From an uncultured Acetatifactor sp. (lineage in GTDB: Bacteria; Bacillota; Clostridia; Lachnospirales; Lachnospiraceae): 49,387 nt of DNA. The DNA is taken from NCBI GenBank assembly GCA_947630715.1, contig CANRIP010000022.1, positions 1-49,387 on the forward strand, given 5' to 3'. How positions within the stretch are numbered: the first letter of the stretch is position 1; each line of letters opens with the position of its first letter. A program made the translations under genes and the position numbers. The notes under the pieces were generated by a model, which was given only the letters and a program-made list of their open reading frames with translations, ran no database searches and had not been told where the DNA came from. Shown in pieces: positions 16,192 to 23,513 of this stretch.

Positions 16192-16370
16192 GGGATATTT
16201 CTACCCGTCAGGCAAAAAGAGGTTGTTACACCCCCATATCCTTGTGACCGCCGCCGCTTGGAGAGTAACTACTGGCGAAGACACCGCGAACACGGAAAAG
16301 ATCATGCAGACCGGCACGAAAAAAGCACAAAAAATGCCACCCTTTCCAGTGACGATTTTCTGTCATTTCC

Positions 16371-16706
16371 CTATATGGTGTCCGGTTCTGGCACTGTTTC
16401 CTCAAATAGCTGCATTAAATCATGGTTCGCTCCCACATTGGTTACTTCAAAATGATTGAGACATGGGGCAAGCCACGGAAGTTCCCTGCTCATCTCACGG
16501 ATCAAGTCAAAAATTTCCAGATCCGTAGTCTTATATTGGGAATGGTATCCGGAATACTGCTCATGGGAGAAATCCCGTTTCAGCAGATAATCCCGTATTT
16601 CCCCATATGCCCCATTGGGGTTCGTCGCAGAATAATGCTTTTTTAAGTCTTTGACACGCAGATCAAAATACAACGCCTTTAAATGTTTTGTTTCTCTTTT
16701 TGCCAT
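16371..16706 (-). CDS. vapD: VapD-like protein, probable endoribonuclease toxin
   Basis: The 111-residue protein starts with KALYFDLRVKDLKKHYS, followed by YGEIRDYLLKRDFSHEQYSGYHS and LPWLAPCLNHFEVTNVG. This order (beta strand ending in FDL, helix, GF-type turn with an S/Y-containing strand, helix, late WF-like strand) matches VapD, a Cas2-fold ribonuclease that acts as a toxin in Haemophilus and Helicobacter. Asp15 is the equivalent of the conserved early aspartate. Its ATG overlaps the stop codon of the preceding gene by one base (TAATG), as expected in a two-gene toxin-antitoxin unit. The C-terminal tail EETVPEPDTI is of unknown use. Confidence 0.75.
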   Translation of the reverse strand: MAKRETKHLKALYFDLRVKDLKKHYSATNPNGAYGEIRDYLLKRDFSHEQYSGYHSQYKTTDLEIFDLIREMSRELPWLAPCLNHFEVTNVGANHDLMQLFEETVPEPDTI

Positions 16707-17041
16707 TATGCCACGCTCAGTTTCTTCGTATAGTGGTACAGCACATCTTCCACAGCAAAATCATCTTCCGTTTCTCCATCATCGCTGTTGTACCATATCC
16801 ATTTGGTCACATAATCCATAAACCACGCTTTCTCTTTCAAAGAAGTGATGATACAACCGAAAGCGCCGTAATCTTTTGGATCTCCATTTCCGACAAAGCA
16901 TAGCGTACCGTCAGGCTCCTTTGTCTGGCTCAGCCTGTACCGGGCAAACGCCTGCTCTAATGCCTGATAAATGCTCTCCACTCTGTATTTCTGGTCGGCA
17001 AGTATCTTTTCCTCATCCATTTTTATCTCTAATTTCAGCAT
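16706..17041 (-). CDS. Partner of the VapD-like protein, candidate antitoxin
   Basis: I do not recognise this acidic 111-residue protein at family level. It contains LADQKYRVESIYQALEQAFARY, FVGNGDPKDYGAFGCIITSL and a tryptophan-rich WFMDYVTKWIWYNSDDGETEDDF. No helix-turn-helix, membrane segment or signal peptide is evident. AGGAGG lies five bases before ATG 17041. Because it immediately precedes and overlaps the vapD-like gene, it is the natural candidate for an antitoxin, in the position of VapX in other vapXD loci, but it could also be a processing or accessory protein. Upstream are a TATAAT box and two 25-bp tandem repeats that may be its operator. Confidence 0.65.
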   Translation of the reverse strand: MLKLEIKMDEEKILADQKYRVESIYQALEQAFARYRLSQTKEPDGTLCFVGNGDPKDYGAFGCIITSLKEKAWFMDYVTKWIWYNSDDGETEDDFAVEDVLYHYTKKLSVA

Positions 17042-17090
17042 GGCAGCCTCCTATGGTTCAAACAAAAAACCGGTTGTTTCCTGTGTATTT

Positions 17091-17096
17091 ATTATA
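17091..17096 (-). promoter_or_regulatory. -10 box of the VapD-like pair
   Basis: A perfect TATAAT on the minus strand, 50 bp before the first gene of the pair. No good -35 hexamer is found at 16-18 bp. Confidence 0.55.
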
Positions 17097-17128
17097 TCTG
17101 ACTGCCCCGGAAAAATCTACTGCATTTT

Positions 17129-17178
17129 TGCAATTCCATCATCTCACAATTTTTGCAGTTCCATCATCTCACGATTTC
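17129..17178. repeat. Two 25-bp tandem repeats upstream of the VapD-like pair
   Basis: Units 17129-17153 and 17154-17178 share TGCA(A/G)TTCCATCATCTCAC followed by AATTTT or GATTTC and differ at three positions. They start about 33 bp upstream of the -10 box, a suitable place for an autoregulatory operator. Confidence 0.75.
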
Positions 17179-17188
17179 TGCCCGTCCT

Positions 17189-17851
17189 TCATTTCTTTGT
17201 GGTAAGCTGGGTATACTCCCCGTTCCTGTCATAAGAATCCAAAAGGTAGCTTTCATCCGTAAGAACACATTCGATTTCCAACTGATCCTCCCGGTATCTG
17301 CTGCGTTTTCGCAGATCCCTGCCGGCTCCTTCCTTCCCGGCCTGAAAGGATCCCTTCTTTTGAAATTGGAAAAAACGGCCCGGCAAATGCCTGGCAAGCT
17401 GGCCGGCCGCTTTCCCGCATTTGAGTTTCAGTTTCTGAACAAAGGACTGACGCACATTTTTCGGGGGTTCGGCGATTGCGGCGAAATAGGGATTGGCGGC
17501 GGGGAGAGCGTTTTTGACAGAATCGTTTTCTGTTCTGACATTCATGTCAGTTATCTGCGTCATAACCTGTTTGTCACCGGATTTTTCCGTCTTATCCCCG
17601 TTTTCTGCGGTTTCAGATCCATTCCAGAAATGCAGCAGGCGACGCCCGCTTTCCCGCAGGAGTTTCTGTAAAAGATCCGCCAGGGACATCTGCGCCTGCT
17701 GCCCATCCGTATCCAGCAGGGTTTGTTTCATGGTTTCGCCGGCGCTCAGCGACAATTTCATACCGCTTTCCTGTGTTTCCCTATGGTCATGCAGACATTT
17801 TGTCACCTGATGCATCTGGGCGTTATGATCCTCGATTCCGTCTAACCGCAT
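17189..17851 (-). CDS. Uncharacterised 220-residue protein
   Basis: I do not recognise this protein. It begins MRLDGIEDHNAQMHQVTKCL, has a helical segment MSLADLLQKLLRESGRRLLHFW (about residues 55-76), a polar middle part, and a basic C-terminal half (KLKLKCGKAAGQLARHLPGR) ending with TDESYLLDSYDRNGEYTQL. No membrane segment is present. AAGGAGG lies seven bases before ATG 17851, so this start is firm although the frame is open further upstream. It follows rpe by 109 bp on the same strand. The predicted mix of amphipathic helices and basic residues might suit a scaffold or nucleic-acid-associated protein, but that is a guess. Confidence 0.7.
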   Translation of the reverse strand: MRLDGIEDHNAQMHQVTKCLHDHRETQESGMKLSLSAGETMKQTLLDTDGQQAQMSLADLLQKLLRESGRRLLHFWNGSETAENGDKTEKSGDKQVMTQITDMNVRTENDSVKNALPAANPYFAAIAEPPKNVRQSFVQKLKLKCGKAAGQLARHLPGRFFQFQKKGSFQAGKEGAGRDLRKRSRYREDQLEIECVLTDESYLLDSYDRNGEYTQLTTKK

Positions 17852-17960
17852 ACAGTCGCCTCCTTTTATGTGGATGCCCCGTCTTTTATTGGTTATCGGC
17901 AAAAAAGGACGGCCGCATTATAGCGTTCCGTCCATTCCTGTCTTTGTTCCCGATTCTCTT

Positions 17961-18611
17961 TTATTTCATTTGATCCAAAAGACCCCTGACGTTTTCCGTC
18001 ACATTGCCGTGGAACACCGCGGAGCCGGCCACAATCACATTGGCCCCCGCTTCCAGGGCCAGACGGATGTTTTCCCGGTGAATACCGCCGTCCACTTCAA
18101 TGTCCGTATCAAGCCCCTGTTCCTCCGCCATCCTGCGGATGGCTCTGACCTTATCCAGACAGTAGGGAATCAGTTTCTGTCCCCCAAACCCCGGTTCCAC
18201 CGTCATCACCAACACCATATCCACCAATTTCAGATAGGGGGCGACTGCCTCCGGGGCGGTGACGGGCTTGATGGTAATCCCCACCTTTTTCCCCTGTTCC
18301 CGGATCCTGTGAATCACGGCCGTTGCATCCTGCGCCGCCTCCAGATGAAAATTGATCAGATCCGCTCCGCAGCAGGCGAAATCCTCTATGTAACGCTCCG
18401 GTTCCTGAATCATCAGATGCACGTCCAGAAACATCTTTGTGCTTTTTCGCAGAGAAGACAACACCGGCATACCGAAGGAAATGGAGGGCACGAACAGTCC
18501 GTCCATCACGTCGAAGTGAAGATAACCCGCTCCTGCCTCCTCCGCCTCCCGGATCTGCTGTCCCAACCTGTAAAAATCCGCGGCCAATATGGACGGTGAC
18601 AAAATGTTCAT
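17961..18611 (-). CDS. rpe: Ribulose-phosphate 3-epimerase
   Basis: The 216-residue TIM-barrel enzyme interconverts ribulose 5-phosphate and xylulose 5-phosphate. Motifs are LSPSILAADFYRLG at the start, HFDVMDG, DVHLMIQEP, MTVEPGFGGQKLI and EVDGGIHRENI, which include the metal-binding His and Asp residues and the general acid/base aspartates of the family. Start ATG 18611 gives the normal family length; the longer open frame would add a non-conserved tail. It lies among carbohydrate genes, with the split transketolase and an FGGY kinase upstream on the same strand. Confidence 0.96.
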   Translation of the reverse strand: MNILSPSILAADFYRLGQQIREAEEAGAGYLHFDVMDGLFVPSISFGMPVLSSLRKSTKMFLDVHLMIQEPERYIEDFACCGADLINFHLEAAQDATAVIHRIREQGKKVGITIKPVTAPEAVAPYLKLVDMVLVMTVEPGFGGQKLIPYCLDKVRAIRRMAEEQGLDTDIEVDGGIHRENIRLALEAGANVIVAGSAVFHGNVTENVRGLLDQMK

Positions 18612-18750
18612 TCCAGCACCATGCCTTTCCGAAACCGCGTCCGCCTTTTTTCGGTGGATCGCCCGTCTTTTCATGCCTATTTTATCAAAGTTGCCGCGGC
18701 AATGCAAGCCGTAATCGCGATCCGGCGCAGAGCGCCAGCCCTATTTTCCC

Positions 18751-19545
18751 TCAAAGCCCTTCCCTATACTGCGCCACATCCTCTTTCAAAGCCTCCCAGG
18801 CATCCGGGTGATCCGTGTAATACAGGGGGCATTTTTTCCCGCCGCAGTCGTAATGCCGCAGAATATCCTCCGTGTCCAGATCGTAGGCATCCGTAAGCCA
18901 CGCCAGAAGGCTGATCAGGGAATCGTAGGTTTCCTGGGTAAAGGATCCGTCATCCTCCAGATAGCAGCATTCTATGGAAACGGAATCCTGATTTCTGGTC
19001 ATGACCGCGTACGCAATCTCATCTAACGGTACGCACTGAAGGATCTCTCCCTCATAGCCAATGATAAAATGGGCGCTTACGCTGCGTTCATGGGTATCCT
19101 TCTGCTGCTCAAAATAGCTGCGGTTCTGAGCCGCGCTGGTACCCGGGTTCGCCGTGTAATGCACAAAGATGCTGGTCACCTGTTCCAGCGCGTCCCCGGG
19201 ACGGGAATACTCATTGGGCGTCAAAAAATCTTCCGTCCATTGGGGATGCCGGTTGTATATCTGGGGCGGAAGTCCCTGCACCAGAGAAGACCGGTCCCAG
19301 CTAGCCGGGTCATCCAAGGGGAACGCAGACCCGGATCCCGCCTCCCGGGCGGCGGACGCCTTCACGGAATCGCGGATCACAAAGAAACAGGCCAGGGAAA
19401 CCATGCACAGGCCCAGCAGCAACGCAGCCGCCCTCCGCCGCCTTCGCAGGATTTTCCGGCGGCGCGCCCTGCGCCGCGCCGCTTCTCTGCGCTGTCTCAA
19501 CTGCTCCTCATAATCCCTCAGATAAGGATTCCGTTTCTGTTCCAT
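18751..19545 (-). CDS. Membrane-anchored N-acetylmuramoyl-L-alanine amidase (Amidase_2/PGRP fold)
   Basis: The 264-residue protein has a strongly basic cytoplasmic stretch (residues 17-38, many Arg), one membrane segment (about 38-57) and an extracellular Amidase_2 domain. Zinc ligands and neighbours are visible in FVHYTANPGT, SAHFIIGYEG, SIECCYLEDDGSF and the late HYDCGGKKCPLYY. The enzyme should cleave the bond between N-acetylmuramic acid and L-alanine in peptidoglycan outside the membrane. The ribosome site is GGGGGTGGAG directly before ATG 19545. The Arg-rich N-terminus is unusually long for an anchor of this type. Confidence 0.9.
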   Translation of the reverse strand: MEQKRNPYLRDYEEQLRQRREAARRRARRRKILRRRRRAAALLLGLCMVSLACFFVIRDSVKASAAREAGSGSAFPLDDPASWDRSSLVQGLPPQIYNRHPQWTEDFLTPNEYSRPGDALEQVTSIFVHYTANPGTSAAQNRSYFEQQKDTHERSVSAHFIIGYEGEILQCVPLDEIAYAVMTRNQDSVSIECCYLEDDGSFTQETYDSLISLLAWLTDAYDLDTEDILRHYDCGGKKCPLYYTDHPDAWEALKEDVAQYREGL

Positions 19546-19756
19546 TGCTCCACCCCCGTACTCTGCCCGGTTTGCCGGTTCCTCCGCACTGACGGTACAT
19601 TCCGTCTCTCTGTTTCATTATTTCATTTCTCTCTGTTTCATTTCTTTGTTCCGTCTCTCTGTTACTGTATGTCCAATTTGTATCCGAATTGTTAACTGTT
19701 TCATGGGAAATGATTAAGATTTGATGAAGACGGAAAAGCGCTCCGGAAACGGCAAA
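19546..19756. other. Low-complexity intergenic region
   Basis: Between the amidase and transketolase genes lies a pyrimidine-rich run with about three copies of TCTCTCTGTT and several of TTTCATT (about 19600-19670). I see no gene here. No convincing promoter for the amidase was found, only weak TTAACA and TACAGT elements. Confidence 0.4.
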
Positions 19757-19790
19757 ACAAGGGCGGCCTTTGCCGTTGGCAAAAGCCGCC
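19757..19790 (-). terminator. Rho-independent terminator after the transketolase genes
   Basis: On the minus strand GGCGGC and TTTTGCC pair with GGCAAA and GCCGCC around a short AAC loop, and CTTGTTTT follows. It lies just past the stop of the C-terminal transketolase gene. Confidence 0.85.
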
Positions 19791-19811
19791 GATTTTTCCT
19801 TCAGCCGAAAT

Positions 19812-20750
19812 TTATACGAATTCCTTCACGGATTTGTACACGCCCTCGGCGTCCAGTCCATACTTATGAACCAGATCGGCCGCAGATCCGGACTCTCCGA
19901 ACACGTCCTGCATACCGACTTTTTTGACCGGCACGGGATGCTTCGCGCACAGGCAGTCGCAAACCGCGCTCCCCAATCCGCCGATCACCGAATGTTCCTC
20001 AACGGTGACCACCTTTCCGGTTTTCTTTGCGCTGGCCACAATGAGATCCTCGTCCAGCGGCTTAATGGTGCAAATGCTTACAACCTCCGCGCTGACTCCG
20101 TCCTTTGCCAGCATTTCCGCTGCTTGCAGCGCCGAATCCACGCAGATGCCCGTAGCCACAATGGTCACGTCGCTGCCCTCCCGAAGTACGGAGCCTTTTC
20201 CGATCTCAAACCGATAATCGGGTCTGTCGTTAATCACCGGCACCGCTGCGCGGCCGAAACGGATATACACCGGCCCTTCATACTCCAGAGCCGCGCGCAC
20301 CGCCGCTTTTGCCTCGATATCGTCTGCGGGACACATAACCACCATGCCGGGAATGGTGCGCATCAGGGCAATGTCCTCATTACACTGATGGGAGGCGCCG
20401 TCCTCTCCCACGGTAATGCCCGCATGGGTTGCGCCGATTTTAACATTCAGATGCGGATATCCCACGGAATTGCGCACCTGTTCAAAAGCGCGCCCTGCCG
20501 CAAACATAGCGAAGGAACTGACAAAGGGGATCTTTCCCACCAGGGACAACCCGGCGGCGATGCCTATCATATTGCATTCCGCGATTCCGCAGTCGATATG
20601 ACGGTCCGGATATGCCTTTTTAAATACGCCGGTCTTGGTAGCCGCTGCAAGGTCTGCGTCCAGAACCACCAGTTCAGGGAATTCCGCGCCCAGCTCCTTC
20701 AGTGCGTTGCCGTAGCTCTCTCGGGTAGCAATCTTTTTGATATCTGCCAT
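19812..20750 (-). CDS. Transketolase, C-terminal section
   Basis: The 312-residue subunit carries the pyrimidine-binding and C-terminal domains of transketolase. Typical stretches are FAMFAAGRAFEQVRNSVGYP, ATHAGITVGEDGASHQC, VMCPADDIEAKAAVRAAL, YIRFGR and VVTVEEHSVIGGLG. With the N-terminal section encoded upstream it should form a complete thiamine-diphosphate enzyme that moves two-carbon units between sugar phosphates. Its ATG overlaps the stop of the upstream half by one base (TAATG), so the two subunits are made in step. A strong terminator follows. Split transketolases of this kind are common in Clostridia. Confidence 0.95.
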   Translation of the reverse strand: MADIKKIATRESYGNALKELGAEFPELVVLDADLAAATKTGVFKKAYPDRHIDCGIAECNMIGIAAGLSLVGKIPFVSSFAMFAAGRAFEQVRNSVGYPHLNVKIGATHAGITVGEDGASHQCNEDIALMRTIPGMVVMCPADDIEAKAAVRAALEYEGPVYIRFGRAAVPVINDRPDYRFEIGKGSVLREGSDVTIVATGICVDSALQAAEMLAKDGVSAEVVSICTIKPLDEDLIVASAKKTGKVVTVEEHSVIGGLGSAVCDCLCAKHPVPVKKVGMQDVFGESGSAADLVHKYGLDAEGVYKSVKEFV

Positions 20751-21592
20751 TACGGTTCACCTGCTTTCTTTAATTCTGCGTCGATCTTTTCCAGATCAGC
20801 CATAGCCACGGCGTACTCCTCGTCATTGGGAGCCTTGCCGTGCCAGTCCACACTGTTCTCCATAAAGGAAACGCCCTTCCCCTTCAGGCTGTGCGCCACC
20901 AGACAGGTCGGTTGCCCCTTGGTCTGTCTCGCCTCTTGAAAAGCGGCCCGGAGCGCGTCAAAATCGTGAGCGTCCACATTGATCACATGGAAATTAAATG
21001 CCTCAAACTTCTTGTCAATGGGATAAGGAGAGCATACCTGGTCGATCGGCCCGTCGATCTGAAGATTATTGTTATCCACAATCACGCAGAGATTATCCAG
21101 CTTGCGGTGGCCTGCGAACATGGCCGCCTCCCATACCTGGCCTTCCTCGATCTCGCCGTCGCCCAGAAGCGTATAAACCCGGAAATCCTTATGATCCATT
21201 TTTGCGCCCAGCGCCATTCCCACCGCCGCGGAAACGCCCTGTCCCAGAGAGCCGGAGGACATATCCACACCGGGAATATGGATGCTGGGATGACCCTGAA
21301 GGTAGGAGCCCAGCTTGCGGAGGGTCTTCAGATCTTCCACAGGGAAGAACCCCCGGTACGCCAGAGCGGAATATAAACCGGGAGCGGTATGGCCCTTGGA
21401 CAGTACAAAACGGTCCCTGTCTTCCATATGAGGATTTTTCGGGTCGATATTCATCTCCTCAAAATACAGAAAGGTGTACACATCCGCCGCGGAAAGGGAT
21501 CCGCCGGGATGGCCTGCCTTTGCGCTGTGAACTGCGGTCACAATACCCTTACGCACGTCATTAGCATGCTTTTGCAGTTCTAAATTGTTCAT
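20750..21592 (-). CDS. Transketolase, N-terminal section
   Basis: The 280-residue subunit provides the thiamine-diphosphate-binding domain: HSAKAGHPGGSLSAADV, FVLSKGHTAPGLYSAL, GSLGQGVSAAVGMAL and the diphosphate motif GDGEIEEGQVWEAAMFAGH leading to DNNNLQIDG. ATG 21592 is preferred over an in-frame ATG four codons earlier because GGAGGAG, which lies within those codons, is its ribosome site. It overlaps the C-terminal section by one base. The FGGY kinase gene precedes it by about 100 bp, suggesting conversion of a phosphorylated pentulose into the pentose phosphate pathway. Confidence 0.95.
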   Translation of the reverse strand: MNNLELQKHANDVRKGIVTAVHSAKAGHPGGSLSAADVYTFLYFEEMNIDPKNPHMEDRDRFVLSKGHTAPGLYSALAYRGFFPVEDLKTLRKLGSYLQGHPSIHIPGVDMSSGSLGQGVSAAVGMALGAKMDHKDFRVYTLLGDGEIEEGQVWEAAMFAGHRKLDNLCVIVDNNNLQIDGPIDQVCSPYPIDKKFEAFNFHVINVDAHDFDALRAAFQEARQTKGQPTCLVAHSLKGKGVSFMENSVDWHGKAPNDEEYAVAMADLEKIDAELKKAGEP

Positions 21593-21694
21593 GGTCTCCT
21601 CCATTCTGCCGGAAACGGCAAATTTATTTAATAGAATACTAGCATAATTCTCAGAACCCGTCCAGACCTTTGTTGCCCCATTTGTTCCCGGGCA

Positions 21695-23293
21695 TTATCT
21701 CAGTCCCGCCACAGCCGCCTTTTCCGCCGGCAGGGACGCCTTGTATTTGGCAATGAACGCGTCAAAGCCCTCCACATCCTCCGGTTTCGGTTCCATGGTG
21801 GTTCCGGTCTGTCCCGCAAAAATCCGGTTTTTCAGATAATCCGCAAGGCTTTCTCCCTCTTTTCTTTCCTGCATATAGCAAGCCAGGACGGCGATGCCCC
21901 AGGGTCCGCCCTCGCCGGCGGTGTCCATCACGGTCACAGGCGCGTTCATGGCCGCCGCCATCAACTGCTGCCCCACCACGGGGGTCTTGAACAATCCGCC
22001 GTGCCCCATCAGGGAATCCACCTTGACATGCTCCTCCTTTAAGAGAATATCGTTGCCGATCTTCAGGGCCGCCATGGCGCTGTAAAGATGGCTCCGCATG
22101 AAGTTCGCCAGGGAAAACGAAGCGTCCGGCATGCGGAAGAACATGGGCCTCCCTTCCTCCATTCCCATAATGGGCTCGCCGGAGAAGTAATTAAAGGCCA
22201 TCAGCCCGCCGCAGTCGGGATCCGCTTTGAGCGCCTCCCGGTACAGCCTGCCGTACAGCTCGTTTTTGTCAACCGTCATGCCGAAGGTTTCCGCAAACTG
22301 CTCAAAGAGCCCCACCCAAGCGTTCAGATCCGAAGTGCAGTTGTTACAGTGTACCATAGCCACGGGGCTGCCGTCGGGAGTGGTCACCATGTCGATCTCC
22401 TCATGTACCTTCTGCAAGGGAGCCTCCGTCACCACCATGGAAAAGATAGAGGTGCCCGCGGAAATATTGCCGGTTCTGACGGCTACGCTGTTCGTGGCCA
22501 CCATTCCCGTGCCCGCGTCCCCCTCGGGAGGGCACATGGCTGCGCCTGGCTGCAGCGCCCCGCTGGGATCCAAAAGCTTTGCTCCCTCCCGGGTCAGCGT
22601 TCCTCCCTGCTCCCCGGCGCAGAGCGCTTTCGGCAGAATATCCCGCAGTTTCCAGGAAAAGCCCTTGTCCGCCACCAGCCGGTCAAACTGCTCCAGCATC
22701 CGGGCGTCGTAATCCTTCTTTTCGGAATCGATGGGGAACATTCCGGACGCTTCCCCGATCCCAAGCACCTTCTCCCCGGATAACTGCCAGTGTATGTATC
22801 CCGCCAGCGTGGTCAGGAAAGAAATCTGTTTCACATGCTCCTCGCCGTTTAAAATCGCCTGATACAGATGGGCGATGCTCCATCTTTGGGGAATGTTGAA
22901 CCGGAATACCTTCACCAGCTCTTTACACGCTTCCTCCGTCATGGTATTTCTCCAAGTCCGGAAGGGCACCAGCAGACGCCCCGTCCCGTCGAAGGGCATA
23001 TAGCCGTGCATCATCCCGGAAAATCCCAGGGCCCCCAGTTTGGTGAGCTGTACGCCGTACTTTTCCTTCACATTCCCGGCCAGATCGGCATAGCACCCCT
23101 GAAGGCCGCCCCAGATATCCTCCAGGCTGTAAGTCCAGATGTTGTTTTCCAGCCTGTTTTCCCAATCGTAGGTTCCCATGGCGATGGGCTGATGGCTGCC
23201 ATCCACCAGCACCGCCTTGATGCGCGTGGAGCCAAATTCAATTCCCAGCGCCGTCTCCCCGCTCTGAATTGCCTGTTTGATCGTTTCGCTCAT
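21695..23293 (-). CDS. FGGY-family carbohydrate kinase
   Basis: The 532-residue kinase has the family fold of two actin-like domains: phosphate-1 motif [16 protein letters not shown] near the N-terminus, [14 protein letters not shown] with the catalytic-site region, [12 protein letters not shown] and the adenosine-side glycine motifs [15 protein letters not shown] and [15 protein letters not shown]. Members phosphorylate xylulose, ribulose, fuculose, glycerol and similar polyols; the substrate cannot be fixed by eye. The neighbouring split transketolase and rpe make a pentulose such as xylulose or ribulose attractive. GAGGG lies a few bases before ATG 23293; a longer frame upstream lacks such a site. 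The N-terminal domain is longer than in typical xylulokinases. Confidence 0.9.
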   Translation of the reverse strand: MSETIKQAIQSGETALGIEFGSTRIKAVLVDGSHQPIAMGTYDWENRLENNIWTYSLEDIWGGLQGCYADLAGNVKEKYGVQLTKLGALGFSGMMHGYMPFDGTGRLLVPFRTWRNTMTEEACKELVKVFRFNIPQRWSIAHLYQAILNGEEHVKQISFLTTLAGYIHWQLSGEKVLGIGEASGMFPIDSEKKDYDARMLEQFDRLVADKGFSWKLRDILPKALCAGEQGGTLTREGAKLLDPSGALQPGAAMCPPEGDAGTGMVATNSVAVRTGNISAGTSIFSMVVTEAPLQKVHEEIDMVTTPDGSPVAMVHCNNCTSDLNAWVGLFEQFAETFGMTVDKNELYGRLYREALKADPDCGGLMAFNYFSGEPIMGMEEGRPMFFRMPDASFSLANFMRSHLYSAMAALKIGNDILLKEEHVKVDSLMGHGGLFKTPVVGQQLMAAAMNAPVTVMDTAGEGGPWGIAVLACYMQERKEGESLADYLKNRIFAGQTGTTMEPKPEDVEGFDAFIAKYKASLPAEKAAVAGLR

Positions 23294-23513
23294 TTTCCCT
23301 CTTTTCTGCTGCTTGCGCAGCGATTCTTGTTCGGACGGTCCATCGTCCGGCTGTTTCGGTATCGCGGGCATGGAGTAAGCTTTCCGTTTCCGCCCTTTAG
23401 GGTTATTTTACCATAAAAAACCCGGGAATGTACACCCCGGGAACAGATTTTCATATCAAATCCCGGAAAAACATATATTATAGCAACGCACTGTTTCCGC
23501 AGGTAAACAACTC
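23294..23513. other. Divergent intergenic region between the kinase and DUF885 genes
   Basis: The region contains a short inverted repeat, CCCGGG-AATGTACAC-CCCGGG (near 23420-23440), and an AT-rich stretch ATATATTATAG before the DUF885 gene that can act as a -10 region. It should hold both divergent promoters. Confidence 0.4.

Noticed and set aside
17129..17178. Start of a CRISPR array or attachment site
   Set aside because: Only two repeat units exist without spacer between them, and there is no integrase or cas gene nearby.
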